Shown piece by piece: positions 32,200-43,370 of a stretch of 64,000 nt of DNA (positions are counted from its first letter, which is position 1; each line of letters opens with the position of its first letter). The stretch spans positions 9,865,001 to 9,929,000 of the forward strand of contig CM037463.1 of the NCBI GenBank assembly GCA_021014325.1, in the 5' to 3' direction. The notes below the pieces were generated by a model that was not told where the DNA came from, did no database searches, and saw nothing but the letters and a program-made list of their open reading frames with translations. A program made the translations under genes and the position numbers. This DNA comes from Plazaster borealis (taxonomy: Eukaryota > Echinodermata > Asteroidea > Forcipulatida > Labidiasteridae).

Positions 32200-32708
32200 A
32201 TAGATTGTTAAAAATAGTTAAAATAAAGTAAATTTGTCCAGAAAGTTAGTCGGAGTGACGACCAGGCGTTCAGGGGACTCAAAGTCTGGTCGAACCAGCA
32301 TGGTGATCACCCATATAGTTCCTTTCTGGGATTGGCTAGTCCCGGTCCCTCCTTTGGCTTTCCGACCCGGAATATTCACCCTACCTATTTTGGGGAGAGA
32401 CATGACGGAACCCCAATCCATTACAGCGGCCAACAGTAAAAGTCATGTCCCTTTTGGTACGGGTAGGATTCGAACCGGGTCTCCCAGCTCTGGACTGCAC
32501 GCAATTGAACAATCCAGTGCACCGCAGCCGCAGTGCCCGTTGGTGTTTGGAGGTGGTTTTAAATACTACTTAAATGATTCACTGCGTCCAAGCAAAATAG
32601 AAAAAAGACACAACTGGGAATTGAACCCGGGTCTCGTGGCTCCCAGTCCAACACGTATCATCTAGCTACGGCGCCACCTGCTTCTCCAAAAGAATAATTA
32701 TAGTAAAA
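32200..32708 (-). repeat. Block S1 (A type) with two tRNA-like sequences
   Basis: Conserved ~510-bp block. On the minus strand two tRNA-like parts contain GGTTCGAATCC (about 32466-32476) and GGTTCAATTCC (about 32617-32627), the first an exact and the second a near B box. The second has a GTAGCTAGATGA A-box-like stretch, but here it carries a 3-base deletion (CGTATCATC). The long plus-strand frame through it is not taken as a gene. Confidence 0.8.
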
Positions 32709-34020
32709 ATGTTAATCCCACGCTGTCTTTTGTATACACGCATAAGGAATGGGCGCCTCCCAGATGGGCGGAAGCACCGACGAAGAAACTTCAAGATTCC
32801 GTAAGCAAATGTATTCAAATAGCCACTTTGTCAATGTGATCTGATTAAATGGCCTACAGACTGCAGTTCTATTCCCTCAGATTATGAAAAAGCCAATTTA
32901 TCATCCGGACAACATTTTTTTAGGGGGGCCGCCCCCCCTCATGTTTTCAGCATGTTTTATCAATTTTGGGCCCATTTTGAAGTTGCGATTTTTGGCTCTT
33001 GAATGATGCATGCAGTGGGCTCTTCTGATGCCTTTTTATTCAACTTGACCAAGGATATAAGCTTTATTTTGAGAAATATTGACAGTTGATATTAGGCAAA
33101 AAAATTGAGCAAGTCATAAGGGGCAAGTCCAGAATGTTTATAATTTTTGAGCCAATTTTGAACTTGTAATTTTTGGCTCTAAAATGATGCAGTAGGCTCT
33201 TCTGATGCCTTTTTATTTAACCTGACCTAGGATATAAGCTTTATTTTGAAAAAATGTTGATAGTTGAAAAATAGGCAACAAATTGAACAAATGAAAGGCG
33301 TAAGGGGTAAGGTCCAGCTTTTTTTATCAAATCTGGGCCAAAAATCTTTACAATCCTTAATATTTCAACAAACATTTTAAAATGCACTACGTCTTGTCAA
33401 GCAATGTCTAGTCAGAGTTTTTATCAAATTTACTGGGGCAAAGAATTGAAATATGACTTTACGTCCTACTGATGCCTTTGTATTTAACTTGACTACATCA
33501 GTAATTCGTTTCAAACTTTATAATTGTAACTTGATGTAAAGGTAATAGACCCCTCTCATGAAATTTGTAAATTGCGCATCGCGTGTGCGCACTAATGCCA
33601 ATGGTTGGCAAAACGAGGGAACATTGCGCCTTTTTGTATGGGGATGATGGTGGTGTGACGTATACACATTATATGCGTCTGCTTAGTGCAATGTGGCACA
33701 TACGCATTTGTGCGTCTGCCTAGTGCTAAACTCATCATGTTGTTTCAGCGTTTGCCAACCAATAGTGTCTGTACGCGCAGGCGTGAATGTCATTAGCATA
33801 TCTCATGGGAAGGGCTAAGATTTGAAATGTAAAAGGAAAACAAATGGAATTGATAATAATACAATTCGGCTGACCTGGTCTTGGCCTTATAGTTCCCTAA
33901 AGACTTCAAGATTTTCCCATGAAAATGCACTTTACAAAATAAAAATGGCCTTGCCCTCTCCAGACAAAACTCCAGGCCTGTACGATCAGATTGACTTGCA
34001 CAAAAACAACCCCACCAATT
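32709..34020. repeat. A-type flank 1 (about 1.3 kb)
   Basis: Begins ATGTTAATCCCACGC. It has a G6-CCG-C7 hairpin at 32923-32939 and two to three antisense long units (ATGATGCAGT...GGCTCTTCTGATGCC). At 33550-33815 lies an inverted-repeat MITE (CCCCTCTCATGA ends, inner TTGGTTGGCAAA pair). The last part grades into satellite. No gene. Confidence 0.75.
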
Positions 34021-36790
34021 CCCTTTTGATTTTATCCCATTTGAGCCCATATGGAAAAAGCGAGACAATTACATCTTGTGATTTTATCAAGTTATGCCCA
34101 TTTTGGACACAAATTGCGAGGCTTACCCCCTTGTGATTTTATCCGATTTGAGGCTATTTTTGACAAAAATGCAAGGCTTACCCCTTACATTTTTATCCCA
34201 CTTTAGCCTAATTTGCACAAAAATGAAGGTCTTACCCCTTGTGCTGTTATCCCATTTTAGCCCAATTTGCACAAAAATGCAAGGCTTACCCCTTGTGATT
34301 TTATTAAATGTCAGCTCATTTTTAACAAAAAACGCTAGGCTTACCCTCTTATGATTTTATACGATAAAAACCTATTTTTGACAACAATGCAAGGCTTATA
34401 CCCCATGTGATTTTAACAAATTTCAGCCTTTTTATTTTCTCAAAAAATGAAAGGCTTACCCCTTGTTATTTTATCCGATTTTAGCCCAATTTCGACAAAT
34501 TTGCAAGGCTTACCCCCTTGTGATTTTATCAAATTTCAGCCCATTTTCGACTAAAAATGTAAGGCTTACCGCTTGTTATTTTATCCCATTTGAGCCCAAT
34601 TTGCACAAAAATGCAAGGCTTACCCCTTGTGTTGTTATCCCATTTGAGCCCAATTTCGACAAATCGCAGGGCTTACCCCTTGTGATTTTATCAAATTTAG
34701 AACATTTTTGACAAAAACGCTAGGCTTACCCCTTATGATTTTATACGATTACAGCAAATTTTCGACAAAAATGCAAGGCTTATACCCCTTGTGATTTTAT
34801 CCGATTTTAGCAAAATTTCGACAAAATGCAAGGCTTACCCCATGTGATTTTATCAAATTTCAGCCCATTTTTGGCCAAAATGCAAGGCTTCGGCCTACCC
34901 CTTGTGATTTTATCCGATATCAGCCATTTTTTGACAAAAATGCAAAGCTTACCCCTTGTGATTTTATCCGATATCAGCCATTCTTCACAAAAAACGAGGC
35001 TTACCCCTTGTGATTATTTTTATCAGATATTAGCCCATTTTTGACAAAAATGCAAAGCTTACCCCTTGTGATTTTATCCGATATCAGCCATTTTTTGACA
35101 AAAATGCAAGGCTTACCCCTTGTGATTTTGTCCGATTTTAGCCCATTTTTGACTTAAAATGTAAGGCTTACCCCTTGTGTTTTTATCCGATTTTAGCCAA
35201 ATTTCGACAAAAATGCAGGGCTTACCCCTTGTGCTTTTATCGGATATCAGCCCATTTTTGACAAAAATGCAAGGCTCAACCCTTGTTATTTTATCCGATA
35301 TCAGCCCATTTTTGACAAAAATGCAAGGCTCAACCATTGTTATTTTATCCGATTTTAGCCAAATTTCGACAAAAATGCAAGGCTTTAATACCCCTTGTGA
35401 CTTCATCCGATATCAGCCAAATTTCGACAAAGGTGCAAAGGCTTACCCCTTGTGATTTTATCAAATTTCAGCCCATTTTTGACAAAAATGCTAGGCTTAC
35501 CCCTTGTGATTTTATCCGATATATCAGCCCATTTTTGACAAAAATGCAAGGCTTACCCCTTGTGATTTTTATCCGATATCAGCCATTATTAACAAAAAAC
35601 AAGGCCTACCCCTTGTGATTTTATCGGATTTTAGCCCCTTTTTGACAAAAATGTAAGGCTTATTCCTTGTGGTTTTTTTTCCCATTTTAGCCAAATTTTC
35701 ACAAAAATGCAAGGCTGACCCCTTGTGATTTTATCAAATTTCAGCTCTTTTTTGACAAAAACGCTAGGGCTACCCCCTTATAATTTTATACGATTAAAGC
35801 CAAGTTTTGACAAAAATGCAAGTCTTATACCCCTTGTGATTTTATCCCATTTAAGCCCATTTTTGACAAAAACGCTTGGGCTACCCCTTATGATTTTATA
35901 CGATTAAAGCCAATTTTTGACAAGTCTTATACCCCCTTGTGATTTTATTAAGCCCATTTTTGACTGAAAATGTAAGGCTTACCCCTTGTTATTTTATTCG
36001 ATTTTAGCCCAAGTTCGACAAAATTGCAAGGCTTAGGCCTACCCCTTGTGTTGTAATCCCATTTCAGCCCAATTTCGACAAAAATGCAAGGCTTATCCCT
36101 TGTGATTTTATCCCATTTCAGCCCAATTTCGACAAAATTGCAAGGCTTATCCCTTGTGATTTTATCCCATTTCAGCCCAATTTCGACAAAAATGCAAGGC
36201 TTACCCCTTGAGATTTAACAAATTTCAGCCCATTTTTGACATAAAATGGAACATTCACCCCTTGTTGTTTTATCCGATTTTTAAGCCCGATTTCGAAAAA
36301 AATTGCAAGGCCTACCCCTTGTGATTGTATCCAGTATCAGGCCATTCTTCACAAAAAACAAGGCTTACCCCTAAGGCTTACAGGTTTTACCCCAATTTCG
36401 ACAAAAATGCAAGGCTTACCCCTTGTGATTTTATCAGAATTTTGCCTATTTTTAATTAAATATCTAAGGCTTACCCCTTGTTATTTTATCCGATTGTAGC
36501 CCTTCGACAAAATTGCAAGGCTTACCTCTTGTGATTTTATCAGATTTTAACCTATGCAATTTCGACAAAAATGCAAGGCTTACCCCTTGTAATTTTATTA
36601 AATTATGCCCATTTTCCACAAAAATGCGAGGCTTACCCCTTGTGATTTTTTCAAAATTCAGCTCATTCTCGACTAAAAATGTAAGGCTTACCCCTTGTTA
36701 TTTTTATCACATTTTAGCCCGATTTCCACAAAAACGAAAGCCTTGTGATTTTATCAATTTCAGCTCATTTTTTAAAAATAGCGCAAGGCT
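34021..36790 (+). repeat. 54-bp satellite, array alpha-1
   Basis: Monomers in plus orientation with short indels. Compared with alpha-2 and alpha-3 it has extra monomers near 35040-35100 and 36125-36180. Open frames over 34463-34711 and 35113-35618 reflect a period divisible by three. Confidence 0.9.
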
Positions 36791-37275
36791 TTAAAACCTA
36801 AGTTGCGACCTTTTGCTGTAAAATGATGCACAATGGGCACTACTGATGCCTTTTTATATTACTTTACCCAGGATTGCAGCTAAATTTGCAAAAATATTGC
36901 CTTTTGTAAATTACGTACGAAATCGAAAAAATCTCAAGGGGTAAGACTGGCATTTTAACGAATTTAGGTCTGATTTAAAGGTGTGATTTTATGCTGTAAA
37001 ATGATGCATTGGGCAATACCGGTACTTTTTCATTAAATCTGGCCCAAGACTTTAGCTCAACTGGAAGAAATATTGACACTTCATAATCGCAAGAAGCACG
37101 GCAATTTTATCCATTTGCTTTTTGATATAATTCACAAGGGGGTAAAGCCTTGCAATTTTGTCGAATTCGACTGTTTTTATTCTGTTATTTTTTATAAATG
37201 ACAAATTTTGACTAAATTGCATGTCTTCCCTCCCCCTTGTCATTGTATAAAAAAAACGGTCGAAATACTTGGTAT
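36791..37275 (-). repeat. Spacer before S2 (B type, long)
   Basis: Antisense long units with AAATGATGCA and TCTCAAGGGGTAAGACTGGC, then an antisense monomer. The right end has the B-specific GGTCGAAATACTTGGTATAT stretch that A-type spacers lack. Confidence 0.7.
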
Positions 37276-37787
37276 ATAGATTGTTAAAAATAGTTAAAAT
37301 AAAGTAAATTTGTCCAGAAAGTTAGTCGGAGTGACGACCAGGCGTTCAGGGGACTCAAAGTCTGGTCGAACCAGCATGGTGATCACCCATATAGTTCCTT
37401 TCTGGGATTGGCTAGTCCCGGTCCCTCCTTTGGCTTTCCGACCCGGAATATTCACCCTACCTATTTTGGGGAGAGACATGACGGAACCCCAATCCATTAC
37501 AGCGGCCAACAGTAAAAGTCATGTCCCTTTTGGTACGGGTAGGATTCGAACCGGGTCTCCCAGCTCTGGACTGCACGCAATTGAACAATCCAGTGCACCG
37601 CAGCCGCAGTGCCCGTTGGTGTTTGGAGGTGGTTTTAAATACTACTTAAATGATTCACTGCGTCCAAGCAAAATAGAAAAAAGACACAACTGGGAATTGA
37701 ACCCGGGTCTCGTGGCTCCCAGTCCAACACGTAGTTCATCTAGCTACGGCGCCACCTGCTTCTCCAAAAGAATAATTATAGTAAAAC
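37276..37787 (-). repeat. Block S2 (B type) with two tRNA-like sequences
   Basis: tRNA-like 1 lies at about 37536-37615 with the exact B box GGTTCGAATCC (37542-37552, minus). tRNA-like 2 lies at 37683-37756 with GGTTCAATTCC (37693-37703, minus), an A-box-like TAGCTAGATGAACTACG and a 5' GGTGGCGCCG. Neither closes into a convincing cloverleaf, so they look like SINE-type heads. Reads CACGTAGTTCATC, the B signature. Confidence 0.8.
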
Positions 37788-38262
37788 CAAATTTTAAAAA
37801 ACCCAATTTAACACACAACTATAGACGGAATTATTAACATAATTGTTTCATTTATTTAAACTCAGAGGTTTATTTCCTCTAGGGGAAATAATATATTTAT
37901 TCAACATTATTTTACTGACAACACATTTGGAGTCATAATGATTTCAGCTAAATTTGCGGAAATATTGACATTTGAAAAAAGGGGGTAAGCCCAGCGTTTT
38001 CATTAATTGGGCCGAGCTTTCAGCTGTGATTTTATGCCGTAAAATGGTGCATTAGGCCGTAATATTTAACTTGACCCATGATTTCAGCTAAATTTGCAGA
38101 AATATTGATATTTGAAAATTAGGCAAAAAATTGAAAAAGTCATAAGGGGTAAGTCCAGCATTGTTATCATTTTTTGGCCCATTTTGAAGTTGCGATTTTT
38201 GGCTCTTAAATGATGCAATAGGCTCTTGTGATGCCTTTTTATTTAACTCAACAAATGCAAGG
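37788..38262. repeat. B-type flank 1 (about 475 bp)
   Basis: Begins AAATTTTAAAAAACCCAATT, has TTTCCTCTAGGGGAAATAA (a short inverted repeat) and two antisense long units, then passes into satellite at CAACAAATGCAAGGC. Confidence 0.75.
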
Positions 38263-41135
38263 CTTACCCCTTGTGATTTTATCCAATATCCGCCCACTTT
38301 TGACAAAAATGCAAGGCTTAACCCTTGTTATTTTATCTGCTTTTAGCCAAATCTCGACAAAAATGCAAGGCTTAGGCCTACCCCTTGTGATTTTATCAAA
38401 TTTCAGCCCATGTTTGGCAAAAATGCAAAGCTTACCCCTTGTGATTTTATCCCATATCAGCTCATTTTTGACAAAAATGCAAGGCTTACCCCTTGTGATT
38501 TTATCCGATATCATCCCATTTTTGACAAAAATACAAGGCTTACCCCTTGTGATTTGATCAGATATTAGCCAAATTTCGACAAAAATGCAAGGCTAACCCC
38601 TTGTGATTTTATCCGATATCAGCCATTCTTTACAAAAAACGAGGCTTGTGATTTTAACAGATTTTAGCCCATTTTTGACTTAAAATGCAAGGCTTACCCC
38701 TTGTGATTTGATCAGATATTAGCCAAATTTCGACAAAAATGCAAGGCTTACCCCTTGTGATTTGATCAGATATTAGCCAAATTTCGACAAAAATGCAAGG
38801 CTTACCCCTTGTGATTTGATCAGATATTAGCCAAATTTCGACAAAAATGCAAGGCTTACGCGTGGTGAGTTGATCAGATTGTAGCCAAATATCGACCAAA
38901 TGCAAGCTTTACCCTTGTGATTTGATCAGATAGTAGCCAAATTTCGACAAAATGCAAGGCTTACCCCTTGTGATTTGATCAGATATTAGCTCATTTTCGA
39001 CAAAAATGCAAGGCTTACCCCTTGTGATTTGATCAGATATTAGCCAAAGTTCGACAAAAATGCAAGGCTTACCCCTTGTGATTTTATCCGATATCAGCCA
39101 ACTTTCGACAAAAGTGCAAGGCTAACCCCTTGTGATTTTATCAAATTTCAGCCCATGTTTGGCAAAAATGCAAAGCTTACCCCTTGTGATTTTATCCCAT
39201 AGCAGCCCATTTTTGACAAAAATGCAAGGCTTAGGCCTACCCCTTGTGATTTTATCCGATATCAGCCCATTTTTGACAAAAATGCAAGGCTTACCCCTTG
39301 TGATTTTATCCGATATCAGCCCATTTTTGACAAAAATACAAGGCTTACCCCTTGTGATTTGATCAGATATTAGCCAAATTTCGACAAAAATGCAAGGCTT
39401 ACCCCTTGTTATTTTATCCGATTTTAGCCAAATTTCGACAAAAATGCAAGGCTTACCCCTTGTGATTTGATCAGATATTAGCCAAATTTCGACAAAAATG
39501 CAAGGCTTGCCCCTTGTGATTTGATCAGATATTAGCCAAATTTCGACAAAAATGCAAGGCTTACCCCTTGTGATTTGATCAGATATTAGCCAAATTTCGA
39601 CAAAAATGAGGCCTACCCCTTGTGATTTTATCAGATTTTAGCCCATTTTTGACTTAAATGTAAGGCTTAACCCTTGTTATTTTATCCGATTTTAGCCAAA
39701 TTTCGACAAAAATGCAAGGCTTACCCCTTATGATTTTTTTCAGATTTTAGCCAAATTTCGACAAAAGAGCAAGGCTAACCCCTTGTGATTTCATCACATT
39801 TCAGCCCATGTTTGGCAAAAATGCAAGGCTTACCTCTTGTAATTTTATCCGATATTAGCCAAATTTCAACAAAAATGCAAGGTTAACCCCTTGTGATTTT
39901 ATCAAATTTCAGCCCATTTTTGGCAAAAATGCAAGGCTAACCGCTTGTGATTTTATCAGATTTTAGCCCATGTTTGGCAAAAATGCAAGAATGCAAAAAT
40001 GCTTACCCCTTGTGATTTTATCCGATATATCAGCCCATTTTTGTCAAAAATGCAAGGCTTATCCCTTGTGATTTTATCCGATATCAGCCATTCTTCACAA
40101 AAAACGAGGCTTACCCCTTGTGATTTTATCAGATTTAAGCCCATTTTTGACTTAAAATGCAAGGCTTACCCCTTGTGACTTTATCCGATATCAGCTCACT
40201 TTTGTCAAAAAATGCAAGGCTTACCCCGTATGATTTTAACCGATATCAGCCCACTTTTGTCAAAAATGCAAGGCTTACCCCTTGTGATTTTATCCGATAT
40301 CAGCCCACTTTTGTCAAAAATGCAAGGCTTACCCCTTGTGATTTTATCCGATATCAGCCCACTTTTGTCAAAAATGCAATGCTTACCCCTTGTGATTTTA
40401 TCCGATATCAGCCCACTTTTGTCAAAAATGCAAGGCTTACCCCTTGTGATTTTATCCGATATCAGCCCATTTTTGACAAAAATGCAAGGCTTACCCCTTG
40501 TGATTTTATCCCATATCAGCCCATTGTTGACAAAAATGCAAGGCTTATCCCTTGTGATTTTGTCCGATATCAGCCCATTTTTGACAAAAATGCAAGCCCC
40601 CTTGTGATTTTATCCGATTTTAGCCTATTTTTGACTTAAAATGTAAGGCTTACCCCTTGTTATTTTATCCGATTTTAGCCTATTTTTGACTTAAAATGCA
40701 AGGCTTACCCCTTGTGATTTTATCCGATATCAGCCAAATTTCGACAAAAATGCAAGGCTTACCCCTTGTGATTTTATCAAATTTCAGCCCATTTTTGATT
40801 AAATATCTGATGCTTACCCATTTTGATTTCATCCGATTTTAGCCCTTCGACAAAATTGCGAGGTCTACCCCTTGAGATTTTATCAGATTTTAACCTATGC
40901 AATTTCGACAAAAATGCAAGGCTTACCCCTAATTATTTTATTAAATTATGCCCTTTTTCCACAAAAATGCGAGGCTTACCCCTTGTGATTTTTTCAAAAT
41001 TCAGCTCATTCTCGACTAAAAATGTAAGGTTTACCCCTTGTTATTTTTATCACATTTTAGCCCGATTTCCACAAAAACGAAAGCCTTGTGATTTTATCAA
41101 TTTCAGCTCATTTTTGAAAATAACGCATCGCTTTA
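38263..41135 (+). repeat. 54-bp satellite, array beta-1
   Basis: Contains runs of distinct monomer variants: GATTTGATCAGATATTAGCC (about 38700-39080 and 39355-39600) and CCCACTTTTGTCAAAAATGC (about 40190-40430). Six consecutive CCGATATCAGCCCA monomers at exact 54-bp spacing give the 131-codon frame at 40212-40607. Confidence 0.9.
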
Positions 41136-41543
41136 AAACCTAAGTTGCGTCCTTTTGCTGTAAAATGATGCAGAATGGGCACTATTGATGCCTTTTTATA
41201 TAACTTTACCCAGGATTGCAGCTAAATTTGCAAAAATATTGCCTTTTGTAAACTATGTACGAAATCGAAAAAATCTCAAGGGGTAAGTCTGGCATTTTAA
41301 CGGATTTAGGTTCGATTTAAAGGTGTGATTTTATGCTGTAAAATGATGCATTGGGCAATACCGGTACTTTTTCATTAAATCTGGCCATAATCGCAAGAAG
41401 CACGGCAATTTTATCCATTTGCTTTTTGATATAATTCACAAGGGGGTAAAGCCTTGCAATTTTGTCGATTTTGACTGTTTTTATTCTGTTATTTTTTATA
41501 AATCACAAATTTTGACTAAATTGAATGTCTTCCCTCCCCCAAT
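41136..41543 (-). repeat. Spacer before S3 (A type)
   Basis: As before S1, but with a deletion of about 45 bp after AAATCTGGCC, also found before S5. Ends CTTCCCTCCCCCAATATAG. Confidence 0.7.
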
Positions 41544-42054
41544 ATAGATTGTTAAAAATAGTTAAAATAAAGTAAATTTGTCCAGAAAGTTAGTCGGAGT
41601 GACGACCAGGCGTTCAGGGGACTCAAAGTCTGGTCGAACCAGCATGGTGATCACCCATATAGTTCCTTTCTGGGATTGGCTAGTCCCGGTCCCTCCTTTG
41701 GCTTTCCGACCCGGAATATTCACCCAACCTATTTTGGGGAGAGACATGACGGAACCCCAATCCATTACAGCGGCCAACAGTAAAAGTCATGTCCCTTTTG
41801 GTACGGGTAGGATTCGAACCGGGTCTCCCAGCTCTGGACTGCACGCAATTGAACAATCCAGTGCACCGCAGCCGCAGTGCCCGTTGGTGTTTGGAGGTGG
41901 TTTTAAATACTACTTAAATGATTCACTGCGTCCAAGCAAAATAGAAAAAAGACACAACTGGGAATTGAACCCGGGTCTCGTGGCTCCCAGTCCAACACGT
42001 ATTTCATCTAGCTACGGCGCCACCTGCTTCTCCAAAAGAATAATTATAGTAAAA
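41544..42054 (-). repeat. Block S3 (A type)
   Basis: Same content as S1 with both tRNA-like parts. Reads CACGTATTTCATC, the A signature, and continues into ATGTTAATCCCACGC. One base change gives CACCCAACC where the others have CACCCTACC. Confidence 0.8.
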
Positions 42055-43370
42055 TGTTAATCCCACGCCGTCTTTTGTATACACGCATAAGGAATGGGCG
42101 CCTCCCAGATGGGCGGAAGCACCGACGAAGAAACTTCAAGATTCCGTACGCAAATGTATTCAAATAGCCACTTTGTCAATGTGATCTGATTAAATGGCCT
42201 ACAGACTGCAGTTCTATTCCCTCAGATTATGAACAAGCCAATTTATCATCCGGACAACATTTTTTAGGGGGGCCGCCCCCCCTCATGTTTTCAGCATGTT
42301 TTATCAATTTTGGGCCCATTTTGAAGTTGCGATTTTTGGCTCTTGAATGATGCATGCAGTGGGCTCTTCTGATGCCTTTTTATTCAACTTGACCAAGGAT
42401 ATAAGCTTTATTTTGAGAAATATTGACAGTTGATATTAGGCAAAAAAATTGAGCAAGTCATAAGGGGCAAGTCCAGAATGTTTATAATTTTTGAGCCAAT
42501 TTTGAACTTGTAATTTTTGGCTCTAAAATGATGCAGTAGGCTCTTCTGATGCCTTTTTATTTAACTTGACCTAGGATATATAGCTTTATTTTGAAAAAAT
42601 ATTGATAGTTGAAAAATAGGCAAAAAATTTAACAAATGAAAGGCGTAAGGGGTACGGTCCAGCTTTTTTTATCAAATCTGGGCCAAAAATCTTTACAATC
42701 CTTAATATTTCAACAAACATTTTAAAATGCACTACGTCTTGTCAAGCAATGTCTAGTCAGAGTTTTTATCAAATTTACTGGGGCAAAGAATTGAAATATG
42801 ACTTTACGTCCTACTGATGCCTTTGTATTTAACTTGACTACATCAGTAATTCGTTTCAAACTTTATAATTGTAACTTGATGTAAAGGTAATAGACCCCTC
42901 TCATGAAATTTGTAAATTGCGCATCGCGTGTGCGCACTAATGCCAATGGTTGGCAAAACGAGAGAACATTGCGCCTTTTTGTATGGGAATGATGGTGGTG
43001 TGACGTATACACATTATGTGCGTCTGCTTAGTGCAATGTGGCACATACGCATTTGTGCGTCTGCCTAGTGCTAAACTCATCATGTTGTTTCAGCGTTTGC
43101 CAACCAATAGTGTCTGTACGCGCAGGCGTGAATGTCATTAGCATATCTCATGGGAAGGGCTAAGATTTGAAATGTAAAAGGAAAACAAATGGAATTGATA
43201 ATAATACAATTCGGCTGACCTGGTCTTGGCCTTATAGTTCCCTAAAGACTTCAAGATTTTCCCATGAAAATGCACTTTACAAAATAAAAATGGCCTTGCC
43301 CTCTCCAGACAAAACTCCAGGCCTGTACGATCAGATTGTCTTGCACAAAAACAACCCCACCAATTCCCTT
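42055..43370. repeat. A-type flank 2
   Basis: Near-copy of 32709-34020, with the MITE at 42895-43160 and the G/C hairpin at 42267-42283. No gene. Confidence 0.75.

Noticed and set aside
35113..35618. Repeat proteins on both strands of the 54-bp arrays
   Set aside because: Open frames exist in several frames at once because the period is divisible by three. There is no start or promoter context, and indels break them at random.
37683..37756. Functional tRNA gene in the S block
   Set aside because: A and B box-like words are present, but acceptor and anticodon stems do not pair well. One copy (S1) has lost bases, and there are many copies.
37310..37837. Conserved 143-190-codon plus-strand frame in every complete S block (starting MSRKLVGVTTRRSGDS)
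   Set aside because: Its second half is the antisense of the tRNA-like parts (phrases such as NWELNPG come from B-box sequence), its end shifts between copies, and conservation is explained by recent duplication of the DNA.
38690..41000. CRISPR array
   Set aside because: The units are contiguous with no unique spacers, the setting is eukaryotic, and there are no cas genes. It is a satellite.
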